A stretch of 48,359 nucleotides of DNA from an uncultured Clostridia bacterium (GTDB lineage Bacteria > Bacillota > Clostridia > TANB77 > CAG-508), in assembly GCA_944390395.1 (NCBI GenBank), contig CALXPY010000007.1:1-48359 (forward strand), read 5' to 3'. Below, one piece after another: positions 8,489-17,202 of the stretch (position 1 is its first letter; the number at the start of each line of letters is the position of its first letter). The notes beneath the pieces were generated by a model that had not been told where the DNA came from, ran no database searches, and saw only the letters and a program-made list of their open reading frames with translations. The translations under genes were made by a program, and so were the position numbers.

Positions 8489-9439
8489 TTATATTGGTAT
8501 TCTAAAATTCAATCTCTCTACATCGTTTGGATTACTATTATATAACTCAGAATCTAGTATTATATTTTGAAATGTAATATATCTAACTTCTCTATATGTA
8601 TTATAAGCTTTTGCAAATTTAACATTTAGTAGTTTTTGAAAACCAGGCTTTAGACCTAAACTAGCAAGTGGTATTTCATTTATATAAGAAATATATTGGT
8701 TTCCATTTTGATCAGTTATAAATATATTATTTGAATCTTGTCCATCATTTATTAAAATACTCTTTTCTGAATAATTTTTAAATGTTATATTGTATATTTC
8801 ATAATCCATATATACATTTCTAGCATTTATAATAATCTCTATGTCTCTATCTTTTGCTGATTTATTAATTTCTTCTCTCTTTACAAATTTATTTATATTT
8901 AATTTAATTTTATTTTCTTCTTGTAATAATGTAATATAATCTACATAGTTTTCTTCTGGAGGTATTCCACCATTTTGTAATAAATTCCCTTCATAAAATG
9001 TTACTCTATATGTTATATACCCATCATATACATTCCAAAGTTCCAATTGGTATGATACACTATTTTCCATTATATGCTTAATATAATCGTTTTGAAAATC
9101 TTGTAAGGTTGAGTATTCAACTTCTTTACATTCTGTACTTAATAAATTATAAGCTTGTTCATAGTTCTTATTATTACATGCTTCAACAAAACTTTTTATA
9201 ATTTCAGAATTTATCTTTGCCGTTTCCTCTGACAAATTAACATCACTTATTATAGATTCATTTGGTTTTTCTAAGTCTGTTACTGCATAATCATTTGGAT
9301 CTTTATTTTCTTTTTGCCTATTTTGTTTTATAGCAGAATTTATTATTGTTAAAAGTATAATAAGAAAGGCTATAACAGCCACACCTATTATTATCTTTTT
9401 CTTGTTTTGATTAAAATATCTAATAATTTGGTTCAACAT
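8489..9439 (-). CDS. Membrane-anchored NTF2-like/VirB8-like protein
   Basis: 316 residues with one N-terminal membrane anchor (about 15-36) and an extracytoplasmic domain. Residues about 78-165 have the NTF2-like pattern FVEACNNKNYEQAYNLLSTE, then TLQDFQNDY and a set of beta strands. The C-terminal half (about 200-316) looks like a separate beta-sandwich (ITFKNYSEKSILINDGQ). It lies between virB6 and the hydrolase gene, where Gram-positive T4SS loci often carry their VirB8/TcpC homologue. It and the protein at 4032-5372 may be partner scaffolds. Its start at 9439 and stop at 8489 leave gaps of only 19 and 13 bases, so it is translated within the operon. Confidence 0.72.
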   Translation of the reverse strand: MLNQIIRYFNQNKKKIIIGVAVIAFLIILLTIINSAIKQNRQKENKDPNDYAVTDLEKPNESIISDVNLSEETAKINSEIIKSFVEACNNKNYEQAYNLLSTECKEVEYSTLQDFQNDYIKHIMENSVSYQLELWNVYDGYITYRVTFYEGNLLQNGGIPPEENYVDYITLLQEENKIKLNINKFVKREEINKSAKDRDIEIIINARNVYMDYEIYNITFKNYSEKSILINDGQDSNNIFITDQNGNQYISYINEIPLASLGLKPGFQKLLNVKFAKAYNTYREVRYITFQNIILDSELYNSNPNDVERLNFRIPI

Positions 9440-9458
9440 ATTATAGCCTCCATACTTT

Positions 9459-12053
9459 TTAATAAGCTCCTCTTTGTTCCTTCATTTTATTAATTATCCA
9501 TTCAGTTTGTGCTTGAGCTTGTTCTCTATTTAAACCTCCAGCTTCTAATTCTCTAATATAAGAATTTCTAAGAGATGTAACTTTCTTTTCATCTCTAAAG
9601 TAATCAGCATCTTTACCTTTCACTTGTTTCATAATTGTTGTACTTTGTTCTCTTGCCATTCTGCTTCTAACAGCCTCATCATGTATTCCTCTACCGTCAA
9701 GTTCAACATTAAGTTTATCTTCTAACTTTAATCCTTTTACTATGTCTTTCATATCTGTTACGCCATTATTATTTAATTCTGCCGCTCTCCTCATTGCTTG
9801 ATTTAATTCACTTCTAGAAAGTTTGCCTTTACCATAATGTTGACGTATATAATTTCTGTTTGTTTCATCTTTGCTAAAGTTCCTTGCTTGTTCTCTTAAA
9901 ACAGCTTCTTCTTCGCCATAAGCTCCCTCTCTATATGTACGAGATAGTGCATTTCCCGCTCTTGAAGCAGTATTCATTATTGCATCTGCTCCCGCTGTAC
10001 CACCTAATGCTGCTCCTGCTGCTCCCATAGATAATACATTATCCATGTCTCCACTTGCAATTCCCATTCCAATACCTACTGCTGCTCCTGCTGCTGTAAC
10101 TCCAGCACGTAATGCCATACGAGGTGTCGCTTTTACTGCTCTCTTTACGCCAGTTTTTAATACGTGACCTACTCCTCTTCCTATCCTTCCCGCTTTCTGT
10201 TTTATTCCGTTACCATCAGTAGCTGTTCTTGTAAATCTTTGTGGTCCTGGACTTGGCATTGGAGATGGTGTTGGCTCTGGTTCTGGTTCTGGATTTGTAT
10301 CTTGTGCAAATCTAGAATCATTTGCCATCATGTTCCTAATTTCATTTTCATCATAGCCAGAATCTCTTAATATTTGTGCATATTCATCAGCTCCATAAGA
10401 ATTTGGTTCATTCAATGATGATTGATATGCATTTCTTGCCATTTGATCTCTTTCAGCTGCATCAAAATCTTGAGTTCCAAAGTTATTTTCATCATAAGCA
10501 TCTACCATTTGCTGTTGAGCATTTTGAGGAGACTGAGATCTTTGTCTATTTTGGTTACCTGATGTTCCACCATTTGTAACTGGTATTGGACTTCCTGCAA
10601 ATGCTCCTAATCCACGTGGTGAACTACTTGACTCTATTTGTCCATTGTCTTTTGTTCTAATACCTCTTGATCCACCACCAGATCCACCTTTTGCACCTTT
10701 ATTTACTGCTCCACTTAATTTCTTGAATACTGCTGCTCCTCCTAATAATCCCGCTGCTGCTCCTAAGCTTCCTGCTGTTTCTCCTCCAATTCCAAAGAAT
10801 TTACGTAGTAATTTTTCTGCTGGAATTAAGAATGCTAAAAACATTATAGCAAATATTGGATTTACTGTTGCTATCTCCAATGATGATCCTAAAAATGCAG
10901 AATACATTAATAAGTGGAATGGTTGTATTAATAAATTAAACAAATATTCTTTAAACCATGAATTAAAAGCTTGTGCTTTTCCATCTCTTATTTTATCTAA
11001 TGGGTATGTTAATGCTACCATCGGTGCCATTAATGTTAAAAACGCCATTGTAACAACCCTTTTTACATAAGTCCATGTAAACATACATGTACATATTACT
11101 AATCCAATATACATTATTAAGTAAATTGTTCTTGAGCCTAAATCCGCATATTGAACTTGAAATCTGCAAAGTCCTGTTAAATCTGTATAGAAATCTGTAC
11201 CACCAGCTCCTTCTACATGAACTTTAATTTGATTATTTATTTCCATTCCATCAATAACAGTTTCTGTAACTTCTAGCATAAAAGACATTACGTAATGTAA
11301 GAAAAATAGAATACATAAAGCAATTAACCAATCCATTAACATTTTCTTATATTTTGCCTTGTCTGAACCAGTACTAGAAATAATTATTCTTATACCTATA
11401 TATAATAAGACAGATAATAATCCAACTGTTGCTAAATTTCTAAGTGCTACATACCAATTTGCAATTGTAGGCTGTACTAACTCTGCAATATTTCTTTCTT
11501 GCATTCCATCATCAGTATACTTTTCTGGATTTATAAAATTTACTTGTAATGCTGGTACTTTATTTGAAAATATTTTTTCTGGTGTATATTTTATTACTGG
11601 TATTCCATAATTAGCTGCATCTACACTATCTGCTCCTAACCATGAAAATATTCCATTTATCCAACCTCTATCTAAATCTTCTGAATTGATTGTTATTTCT
11701 GTAACATCTCCTGATATTTCGTCTGTTGACGGTTGCTTATAATTCTTTGCACTTACCAAAAATCCTTCAGTTATACTAACTCCATTACCCAAATTTCCAT
11801 CAAACATAAAGAATTGTAATCCTGCTAATATTGAATCAAATATTCCTGCACAAAAGTCTATTACTGGTCCTAATAAAACACCACCAAAATTATCTGCGAC
11901 ACCTCCACTATCTTCTTCTGTAGTTGAAGTAGTTCCTTGATCTACTTCTCCTGTAGCAGATGAATATGTTGGAACAATAAAGTTGAACAATATTAATAAT
12001 ACTATGGCTATTATAATCTTTTGTGTTAACCCCTTGCTCGTTAGCAATTTCAT
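9459..12053 (-). CDS. VirB6/TrbL-like polytopic membrane protein
   Basis: 864 residues: a signal or first membrane segment (11-30), a hydrophobic segment near 56-83, then five or six membrane helices between about 200 and 420. The charged loop GSDKAKYKKMLMDWLIA is typical of clostridial TrbL/VirB6 proteins, which form the inner-membrane channel with VirB4 and VirB8. The C-terminal half is cytosolic or linker-like: rich in Gly, Ser, Gln, Asn, Pro and Arg (430-620), with a Gly/Ala hydrophobic stretch near 655-700 (AGVTAAGAAVGIGMGIASG) and a charged tail ending KEQRGAY. The extended tail is longer than the minimal family and may make system-specific contacts. Confidence 0.85.
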   Translation of the reverse strand: MKLLTSKGLTQKIIIAIVLLILFNFIVPTYSSATGEVDQGTTSTTEEDSGGVADNFGGVLLGPVIDFCAGIFDSILAGLQFFMFDGNLGNGVSITEGFLVSAKNYKQPSTDEISGDVTEITINSEDLDRGWINGIFSWLGADSVDAANYGIPVIKYTPEKIFSNKVPALQVNFINPEKYTDDGMQERNIAELVQPTIANWYVALRNLATVGLLSVLLYIGIRIIISSTGSDKAKYKKMLMDWLIALCILFFLHYVMSFMLEVTETVIDGMEINNQIKVHVEGAGGTDFYTDLTGLCRFQVQYADLGSRTIYLIMYIGLVICTCMFTWTYVKRVVTMAFLTLMAPMVALTYPLDKIRDGKAQAFNSWFKEYLFNLLIQPFHLLMYSAFLGSSLEIATVNPIFAIMFLAFLIPAEKLLRKFFGIGGETAGSLGAAAGLLGGAAVFKKLSGAVNKGAKGGSGGGSRGIRTKDNGQIESSSSPRGLGAFAGSPIPVTNGGTSGNQNRQRSQSPQNAQQQMVDAYDENNFGTQDFDAAERDQMARNAYQSSLNEPNSYGADEYAQILRDSGYDENEIRNMMANDSRFAQDTNPEPEPEPTPSPMPSPGPQRFTRTATDGNGIKQKAGRIGRGVGHVLKTGVKRAVKATPRMALRAGVTAAGAAVGIGMGIASGDMDNVLSMGAAGAALGGTAGADAIMNTASRAGNALSRTYREGAYGEEEAVLREQARNFSKDETNRNYIRQHYGKGKLSRSELNQAMRRAAELNNNGVTDMKDIVKGLKLEDKLNVELDGRGIHDEAVRSRMAREQSTTIMKQVKGKDADYFRDEKKVTSLRNSYIRELEAGGLNREQAQAQTEWIINKMKEQRGAY

Positions 12054-12062
12054 ATTTTCCTC

Positions 12063-14036
12063 CTAATAATTTGATTGTATTTTTTTCTGTCTCATCTGCA
12101 TTAATTTATTTAGGTTTGTTTCAACAAATTCAAACTCTTTTGCTGTTGGTTGAATTTGTATTATTGCACTATCTGGTCCTACTTTTAATAATCCTTCACC
12201 CTTAAAACATGTAATTAAAAAGTTTGCTTCTCCTGCACTTAATTTAAATACTTCTTTTAAATATTGTATTTCTGATTTATCTTGTGCTAAAAATAGTTTT
12301 GTATCAGAAGATGTAAGTACAGCTTGTGCTTCTGGTTTCTCATAAAAATCTTGGAATCTTTGTGAAATAATAGCTAAAGAAACATTTCTTTTTCTGGCAC
12401 GACGTGCCATTGTATTTAAAAAGTCTACAGCCTCTGGATATGGAAGTAACATCCACGCCTCATCAACTAAAACTCTTTTCTTAAATGCTTTTGTTTTATC
12501 TTCGCTATTCTTTTTAACATATTTTTCCCAAATCCATGCAAGTAAAATTTGTTGTGCAAGTGGTCTTGCAAATCTTTCTTCCAATTGAGAAATATCCAAA
12601 TTTATGAATAATGTACCATCTAATAAATCAAATGTAGATTGTCCATCAAAATATGCCATCTGGCCATCATACTCTCTTATGTATTGTTTCATTACCTTTA
12701 GTAAATAACTATAGTGGAAATTATAGTCCACGTTAGTGTTATCCCTTGCTTTTGCTTGAATTCTTTTGTACCATGAACCTATAGTAGGCATTTTCTTTTT
12801 CTCTCTGCCAAGCATATTTCCTGACATTCCTGTATTAGATGCTTCGTACAAACTATTTGGATCAGAAGTTATTCCTAAACTTGCATATTCTTCTGCTACT
12901 GATTCTGCTATTATTTGTTTTGTAAGTTCGTTTACTTCTTGACTTCTAGTACTTCCTCTTGCCATTGTTATTAATGCTTGTGTAACATCTTCTACTTTGT
13001 TTTCTACATTTAAAACTAATCTTTCTCTTCCTGTTATTTCGTCTTTTATAATTTCTGTTTCTATGTCAAATATATTTATAACAGTTTTTGATGTAGGTGA
13101 AAGTACTACATTTATTCCTCCTAAGCTTTCTGCAACTATACTATATTCACCTTCTGCATCTAGTGCTAAACTTTGTATTCCCATAAGAACTGCTGATCTA
13201 GAAATTAAAGTTTTCATTGTAACTGATTTACCAGCACCAGATTTAGCAAATATAACCATGTTATAGTTTGTTAATGAGTTATGGAAGTTATCAAATAATA
13301 TTGGTACTCCAGTTTGTTTGTTTATACCCAATGGTATGCCAGAAGGATGTCCTACTTCTGATGTTGTAAATGGAAATACTGTTCCCATTGATCTACGATC
13401 AAAAGTGTGGTTTCTTCTTATTTTATCATCCATAAGTGGAAGATTTGATTTAAATGCTTCTTCTTGCATTCCCCATGCACTTTTTACACTTACTAAAGAT
13501 TTTGACATTTCTGTTGCTAATAACTTTGTATATTTGTCTAAATCTTCTAAGCTATATGCAAATAGTGTAGATACTATAGAAGCTTCATATAATTTGTTAT
13601 AACCAGCTGCTATTTCATCTCTTAGTTGTTCTGCTTCAAATCTTTTTTGTCCTATTGTACTTTCTCTGTTTATATTTCCTCTGTCTGCTGCCACTATTCT
13701 TTCTGTTTCCAATTCATTAATTACTCTATTTAACTCATTTTGTGATCTAGATTCTGGAATTGGATTTATGTATATTGATGTGTTAATATCTCCAAATAAA
13801 TACATATCTCTAAATAATTCTGGGAATGTACACATTCTTGGTAGTGCTGATACAAAAAAGCTTCTTGCATATCTAGTAACATTAGAGATTATTTTTAAGT
13901 GATCTATATCACTAACATCTATTCCACCTGGGGCAATTAATTCTTTAATTGTCTTTTTTCTTAAGATCTCATATCTTTCTGGTTTTGTGTAATCATTACG
14001 TACTTCTTCGACTTCTTTTTTATGTTTCTTAAACAT
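12063..14036 (-). CDS. virB4: VirB4-type T4SS ATPase
   Basis: 657 residues. The N-terminal half (about 20-230) matches the VirB4/TraE N-domain (LRKKTIKELIAPGGID, YARSFFVSALPRM). The C-terminal RecA-like ATPase has a Walker A motif AKSGAGKS (264-271), a Walker B RVLVDEAWM (521-529) and a later glutamine motif in LAIISQRFQDF. VirB4 powers pilus assembly and substrate transfer at the cytoplasmic face of the membrane. The start overlaps the stop of the upstream TraC-like gene by 8 bases, implying coupled translation. All catalytic motifs are intact, so the system is probably active. The family is certain; the transported substrate is not shown. Confidence 0.95.
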   Translation of the reverse strand: MFKKHKKEVEEVRNDYTKPERYEILRKKTIKELIAPGGIDVSDIDHLKIISNVTRYARSFFVSALPRMCTFPELFRDMYLFGDINTSIYINPIPESRSQNELNRVINELETERIVAADRGNINRESTIGQKRFEAEQLRDEIAAGYNKLYEASIVSTLFAYSLEDLDKYTKLLATEMSKSLVSVKSAWGMQEEAFKSNLPLMDDKIRRNHTFDRRSMGTVFPFTTSEVGHPSGIPLGINKQTGVPILFDNFHNSLTNYNMVIFAKSGAGKSVTMKTLISRSAVLMGIQSLALDAEGEYSIVAESLGGINVVLSPTSKTVINIFDIETEIIKDEITGRERLVLNVENKVEDVTQALITMARGSTRSQEVNELTKQIIAESVAEEYASLGITSDPNSLYEASNTGMSGNMLGREKKKMPTIGSWYKRIQAKARDNTNVDYNFHYSYLLKVMKQYIREYDGQMAYFDGQSTFDLLDGTLFINLDISQLEERFARPLAQQILLAWIWEKYVKKNSEDKTKAFKKRVLVDEAWMLLPYPEAVDFLNTMARRARKRNVSLAIISQRFQDFYEKPEAQAVLTSSDTKLFLAQDKSEIQYLKEVFKLSAGEANFLITCFKGEGLLKVGPDSAIIQIQPTAKEFEFVETNLNKLMQMRQKKIQSNY

Positions 14037-15219
14037 TCTCTTCTGTACCTCCTTTTACACTAACTTCTTTTTTTCTTCTTCCCCTTTTCTTTTTCTCATC
14101 ATTATTTACTTTTTCAATAGCACGTTCAGCAATATCTTCGCCTACAATAGTCCTATTTTGTTCAATAATTAATCTTGCCATTTGCGAAATTAAATCATCC
14201 ATTGATTCTTCTTTTTTCATTAATTCTTTTTCTTTGTCTGATTTTGCTTCTATTACTTTATTATTAGCTTTTTCAAAAGCTTCTTCTGCTATTTTTCTAT
14301 CTAGTTCTCTCATCTTCTTGTCTAATACATCTGGAGCTGTTGAATATAGTTCGTCATATCCTGCTCTAATAGCTTTATCAACTCCATAAATTTCTGCGTC
14401 ATCTCTATTGTACGCTACATATAATAAGTCTACTAATCCATTTGAATCCAATACTTTTGCATTTATTCCGCAGACAGCTAATGTTCTAACAATTGATTGT
14501 GCTCTTGTATATAATTCTGAGAAAGCCAAATTTTTAAGTTCCTCTTTGTCAAAATCATTTTGTCCTAAATCTTCTGGATAATATGGTATAACCACATAAT
14601 ACTTTTGATTTAATACATTTTTATTTAAGCTCATTTTTTCTGTTGTATAAATTATATCTTTTCCATATTCATATAAGTTAGTTTGTTTAGTTAATTCAAA
14701 TAGTGCTTTATCTAATTGTTCTTTTGTATATCTTCCAGATGCAACCATTTGGTTATATTTTTGTCTTTGTTTTTCTAATGCTTCTTCTATTTCATGTACT
14801 TTTGATTTATATGTTTGAATACTGCTTTCCAAATTTATTGTTCTAGTTTGTGTATATATTTGTATAGGATGTCTTAATGTATTTAAAAATTGTATAAAAC
14901 CTTCTTCAACACTGTTTTTTTCCATTTCAGACATTAAGTCATAATTTATACCTTGGCATTCAACTACCATTACATATTTAGTTCCATTTTTTATACAGAT
15001 CATGTTATCTTCTACTTTATCAAATTCCATAAAGTCAAATACTGATTCTACATGATAAGTTTTAGTAGGCGTTTCTACTGCCGCTTTTTTTTCTTTGCCT
15101 GAAGTTTCTCTGTATTTTTCTTTCTTCTTAGAATTTAAGGCAACTATTATTAATATAGTTAAAAGTAAAAACATTACACATAGAACTATTATAAGTGATA
15201 TAGTTAGTATATCATCCAT
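14029..15219 (-). CDS. TraC-like/VirB4 N-domain-like membrane protein
   Basis: 396 residues from the ATG at 15217-15219, chosen because AAGGAGG precedes it by 8 bases (an ATG 24 bases upstream lacks a site). One membrane helix (about 4-27) is followed by a cytosolic domain resembling the VirB4/TraC N-terminal region (FIQFLNTLRHPIQIYTQTR, YYVVIPYYPEDLG, LYTRAQSIVRTLAVCGINA). There is no Walker A, so it is not an ATPase. Such PrgI - TraC-like - VirB4 triplets occur in Gram-positive and CPR T4SS loci. It probably docks VirB4 to the membrane. The C-terminus is a charged coiled coil ending in a KKKRGRRKK cluster. It overlaps both neighbours by 8 bases. Confidence 0.8.
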   Translation of the reverse strand: MDDILTISLIIVLCVMFLLLTILIIVALNSKKKEKYRETSGKEKKAAVETPTKTYHVESVFDFMEFDKVEDNMICIKNGTKYVMVVECQGINYDLMSEMEKNSVEEGFIQFLNTLRHPIQIYTQTRTINLESSIQTYKSKVHEIEEALEKQRQKYNQMVASGRYTKEQLDKALFELTKQTNLYEYGKDIIYTTEKMSLNKNVLNQKYYVVIPYYPEDLGQNDFDKEELKNLAFSELYTRAQSIVRTLAVCGINAKVLDSNGLVDLLYVAYNRDDAEIYGVDKAIRAGYDELYSTAPDVLDKKMRELDRKIAEEAFEKANNKVIEAKSDKEKELMKKEESMDDLISQMARLIIEQNRTIVGEDIAERAIEKVNNDEKKKRGRRKKEVSVKGGTEENV

Positions 15220-15556
15220 TGTTTTTGCCCTCCTTATATACATAAATTTTTCTTCCGTTTTTTCTAAACTTTAATGCTCTTTTTATAACATCATCTATAT
15301 TTTCTCCACCGGTTTTTCTTGTAAATTCAAATTTTGTAATTTCCGGCATTTTAAAAGTTCCAATAATAAAACCTATTATTGCAAATACTATTACAAAGGC
15401 AATTCCTACCATATATAGGTTCAAAGCAGAAAAAAGTAAATAAAATAATAATCCTACTCCTCCGCCTATTATAGAATACAAAAAGCTTTTGCCAGAAAAT
15501 ATAAATAATATTCTTCCTTCACCTTTTACATTTCTAGGTAAATTATATGTTCCCAT
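15212..15556 (-). CDS. PrgI family protein (VirB3-like)
   Basis: 114 residues from the ATG at 15554-15556, which has AAAGGAG seven bases upstream; the in-frame ATG 27 bases earlier precedes that site and is rejected. Two membrane helices (about 23-42 and 46-68) are followed by a cytosolic tail with FKMPEITKFEFTRKTGGENI and DDVIKRALKFRKNGRKIYVY, the standard PrgI layout. PrgI/VirB3 proteins are small inner-membrane partners of VirB4. First gene of the second transcription unit of the locus, with its own promoter at 15599-15627. Confidence 0.9.
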   Translation of the reverse strand: MGTYNLPRNVKGEGRILFIFSGKSFLYSIIGGGVGLLFYLLFSALNLYMVGIAFVIVFAIIGFIIGTFKMPEITKFEFTRKTGGENIDDVIKRALKFRKNGRKIYVYKEGKNNG

Positions 15557-15598
15557 CCTATAACTCCTTTCTTTTGTGCCCATTTATACTTAATAATT

Positions 15599-15627
15599 AT
15601 TATATCAAAAAATATCGTAAATTGTAA
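15599..15627 (-). promoter_or_regulatory. Promoter of the prgI-virB4-virB6 unit (extended -10)
   Basis: Minus-strand TGATATAAT: an extended -10 with TATAAT at 15599-15604. Seventeen bases upstream is TTACAA (15622-15627), a weak -35. A weak -35 with an extended -10 suits an activator-dependent promoter. The terminator at 15641 and the TTACA array at 15662-15699 lie just upstream. Confidence 0.65.
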
Positions 15628-15640
15628 CAAAAAATAAAAA

Positions 15641-15664
15641 AAAAGTGCATTTTTATGCACTTTT
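15641..15664 (-). terminator. Intrinsic terminator after the pilin genes
   Basis: A perfect 10-bp stem (AAAAGTGCAT/ATGCACTTTT) with a 4-base loop, followed on the minus strand by a long T tract. It separates the three pilin genes from the machinery genes and would leave pilin mRNA more abundant. Confidence 0.88.
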
Positions 15665-15699
15665 AATAATATTGTAATACTATTGTAATATTGTTGTAA
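15662..15699 (-). promoter_or_regulatory. Four direct repeats TTACA/TTAAA at 11-bp steps (response-regulator-type operator)
   Basis: On the minus strand TTACA, TTACA, TTACA and TTAAA occur with first plus-strand bases at 15695, 15684, 15673 and 15662, exactly 11 bp apart. OmpR/PhoP-family regulators bind tandem TTNACA-like half-sites at this spacing. The same array, in the same order, lies at 17050-17087 before the pilin promoter. Confidence 0.65.
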
Positions 15700-15701
15700 C
15701 A

Positions 15702-16091
15702 TTATGAAGCTGTATTTCCTGCTGATAAGCTGCTTGCTACATTTACTACAACCATTGTTATTGCAGAAGCTCCAAATATTAATAAAGCTCCTACTAAATA
15801 AGGTATCATAGTTTTTTTGTATTCTGCTTTTTCTTGAGCACTTCCCATCATATATTTAATACCTAAAATTAATAATACAACAACTGCAACAACAACACCA
15901 ACTGTTGTTATTATACCAATTATACTATTACCAATATTTTGGATATCTCCTGATGCTGATGTTTCTGATCCTTTTAAGTTTTCAGCTATTTGTGCTGCAT
16001 TTATTCCAGATGCACTACAAATTGTTGTTCCTATTGATATAAGCATTAAAACTATTAAAAGTACTCTTAATACATTGACTGCTTTTTTCAT
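15702..16091 (-). CDS. VirB2-like pilin (third in the operon)
   Basis: 129 residues: signal peptide (1-27, ending ICSA-SG), a short polar region, then two membrane helices (about 55-80 and 93-118). The loop between them, GIKYMMGSAQEKAEYKKTMI, is the hallmark of clostridial TrbC/VirB2-type pilins. VirB2 subunits form the T4SS pilus or the channel's extracellular tip. It is one of three tandem paralogues; its loop is nearly the same as that of the protein at 16594-16965 but differs from the middle one. A terminator follows 38 bases after its stop. Confidence 0.85.
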   Translation of the reverse strand: MKKAVNVLRVLLIVLMLISIGTTICSASGINAAQIAENLKGSETSASGDIQNIGNSIIGIITTVGVVVAVVVLLILGIKYMMGSAQEKAEYKKTMIPYLVGALLIFGASAITMVVVNVASSLSAGNTAS

Positions 16092-16168
16092 AATACCCGT
16101 CCTTTCTTTTTATATATTATATATAATATATATCTCTTTTATGAGATAATTTTAAAATCTTTTTTAAT

Positions 16169-16585
16169 TTATGATTGTAAAACAGTAACTACAAGCTTCC
16201 AAATTCCGAAAGCTCCAAATATTACTACACAACCAACTATATATGCAATTAATGATTCTGTTATTTTGCTTTTTTGCTCTACACTTCCTGTAACAAATTG
16301 TATTCCCAAAAATAATCCAACTATTACTGCTATAATTATCCCTATAATTAATAACGTATTGTAAATAATATTAGACATTTCTTGTATATTATCTTCTGGT
16401 AAAACGTTTGAATCTCCCATATTTAGAAAATCATCTGCTCCAGATATTATAGTACCTATTGTTGTATCCGAAGTTGCTCCCCCTCCTGATTGTGGATCAT
16501 CTGATGTTGCTGCTTTTACAATAGAGGTACTAAATAATAAAACTATTGTTATTATAAGTACTGTTATATACTTTAATACTTTCAT
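16169..16585 (-). CDS. VirB2-like pilin, divergent paralogue (second in the operon)
   Basis: 138 residues from ATG 16585, chosen because GAGGGG precedes it. An ATG at 16597, overlapping the upstream stop as ATGA, is the alternative. Signal peptide (VLIITIVLLFSTSIVKA), a Gly/Ser/Asp-rich linker, then two membrane helices. The loop GIQFVTGSVEQKSKITESLI keeps the GS-x-x-x-K frame but replaces the AEYKKTMIPY of its siblings. It is probably a minor or specialised pilin in the same fibre or channel. Tightly linked to the upstream pilin and 77 bases from the next one. Confidence 0.8.
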   Translation of the reverse strand: MKVLKYITVLIITIVLLFSTSIVKAATSDDPQSGGGATSDTTIGTIISGADDFLNMGDSNVLPEDNIQEMSNIIYNTLLIIGIIIAVIVGLFLGIQFVTGSVEQKSKITESLIAYIVGCVVIFGAFGIWKLVVTVLQS

Positions 16586-16593
16586 ATAACCCC

Positions 16594-16965
16594 TCATTTA
16601 TTTAAACTTTCTACTATATTTACTATTACTGGCAATATGGTAGATATAGCTACTATAAAGACTACACCTATTATATATGGTATCATAGTTTTTTTGTATT
16701 CTGCTTTTTCCTCTACACTACCTATCATATATTTTAATCCTAATATAATTATAGTTATTGCTGCGATTACTATGCCTACTGTTGTTATTGTTCCAATTAT
16801 ATTATTTGCTTTATCTGTTATTTCATTAACAGAAGTTCCGCTAACTGGTTTTTGACTCGGATCATAATCATTTGGATCTATAGCATGTACAAAATTTGGT
16901 AGCATTATTAAGCAAACCAAAAGAATTATATTTACTATTAAAATTAATTTATGTTGCTTTACCAT
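16594..16965 (-). CDS. VirB2-like pilin (first gene of the T4SS operon)
   Basis: 123 residues with a signal peptide (8-28, ending FVHA), a short Pro/Asp-rich mature N-terminus (IDPNDYDPSQKPVSGTS), and two membrane helices around the loop GLKYMIGSVEEKAEYKKTMI. It belongs to the TrbC/VirB2 pilin type. First gene after the promoter at 16996-17024, with an excellent GGAGGAG site. Expected to be the most highly expressed pilin because of its position. Confidence 0.85.
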   Translation of the reverse strand: MVKQHKLILIVNIILLVCLIMLPNFVHAIDPNDYDPSQKPVSGTSVNEITDKANNIIGTITTVGIVIAAITIIILGLKYMIGSVEEKAEYKKTMIPYIIGVVFIVAISTILPVIVNIVESLNK

Positions 16966-16995
16966 ATCTCCTCCTGCATATATACTATCTATTAT

Positions 16996-17024
16996 ATTAT
17001 AACTGACTTTTTTTTAAATTTCAA
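16996..17024 (-). promoter_or_regulatory. Promoter of the T4SS pilin operon
   Basis: Minus-strand TTGAAA (17019-17024), 17-bp spacer, TATAAT (16996-17001); the pilin start is 31 bases downstream of the -10. The TTACA array ends 25 bases upstream of the -35. Confidence 0.8.
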
Positions 17025-17049
17025 GTATTATATTTTTATATAGACATTT

Positions 17050-17087
17050 TTTAACAAAAATGTAATAAAATCGTAACATTTCTGTAA
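17050..17087 (-). promoter_or_regulatory. Four direct repeats TTACA/TTACG/TTACA/TTAAA at 11-bp steps
   Basis: First plus-strand bases of the repeats are at 17083, 17072, 17061 and 17050, all 11 bp apart, just upstream of the pilin promoter. The copy nearest the promoter is the degenerate TTAAA, as in the second array at 15662. This resembles a Pho-box-like operator for an OmpR/PhoP-type activator. Confidence 0.65.
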
Positions 17088-17130
17088 TTTTAGACATCAG
17101 AACAATAGCAGTAGAATTTTCTATTAGATA

Positions 17131-17180
17131 AAAAAACGACGCGTTCTACACCGGCCAATTTTATTGGTCATAAACACGTC
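17131..17180 (-). terminator. Terminator after the Spo0E-like gene
   Basis: Minus-strand GACGTGTT pairs with AACGCGTC (8 bp, one G-T). An inner CCAAT/ATTGG hairpin is present, and TTTTTT follows one base after the stem. It lies 23 bases after the spo0E-like stop and insulates that gene from the T4SS promoter. Confidence 0.75.
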
Positions 17181-17202
17181 TTTAAAATTTATAATAACTT
17201 TT

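Noticed and set aside
10645..11070. 141-codon plus-strand ORF within virB6
   Set aside because: Antisense to a clear membrane-protein gene; its Pro/Ala richness reflects the Gly/Ala codons opposite.
17131..17180. Possible riboswitch
   Set aside because: No known riboswitch core is present; position, stem and T6 fit a simple terminator of the spo0E-like gene.
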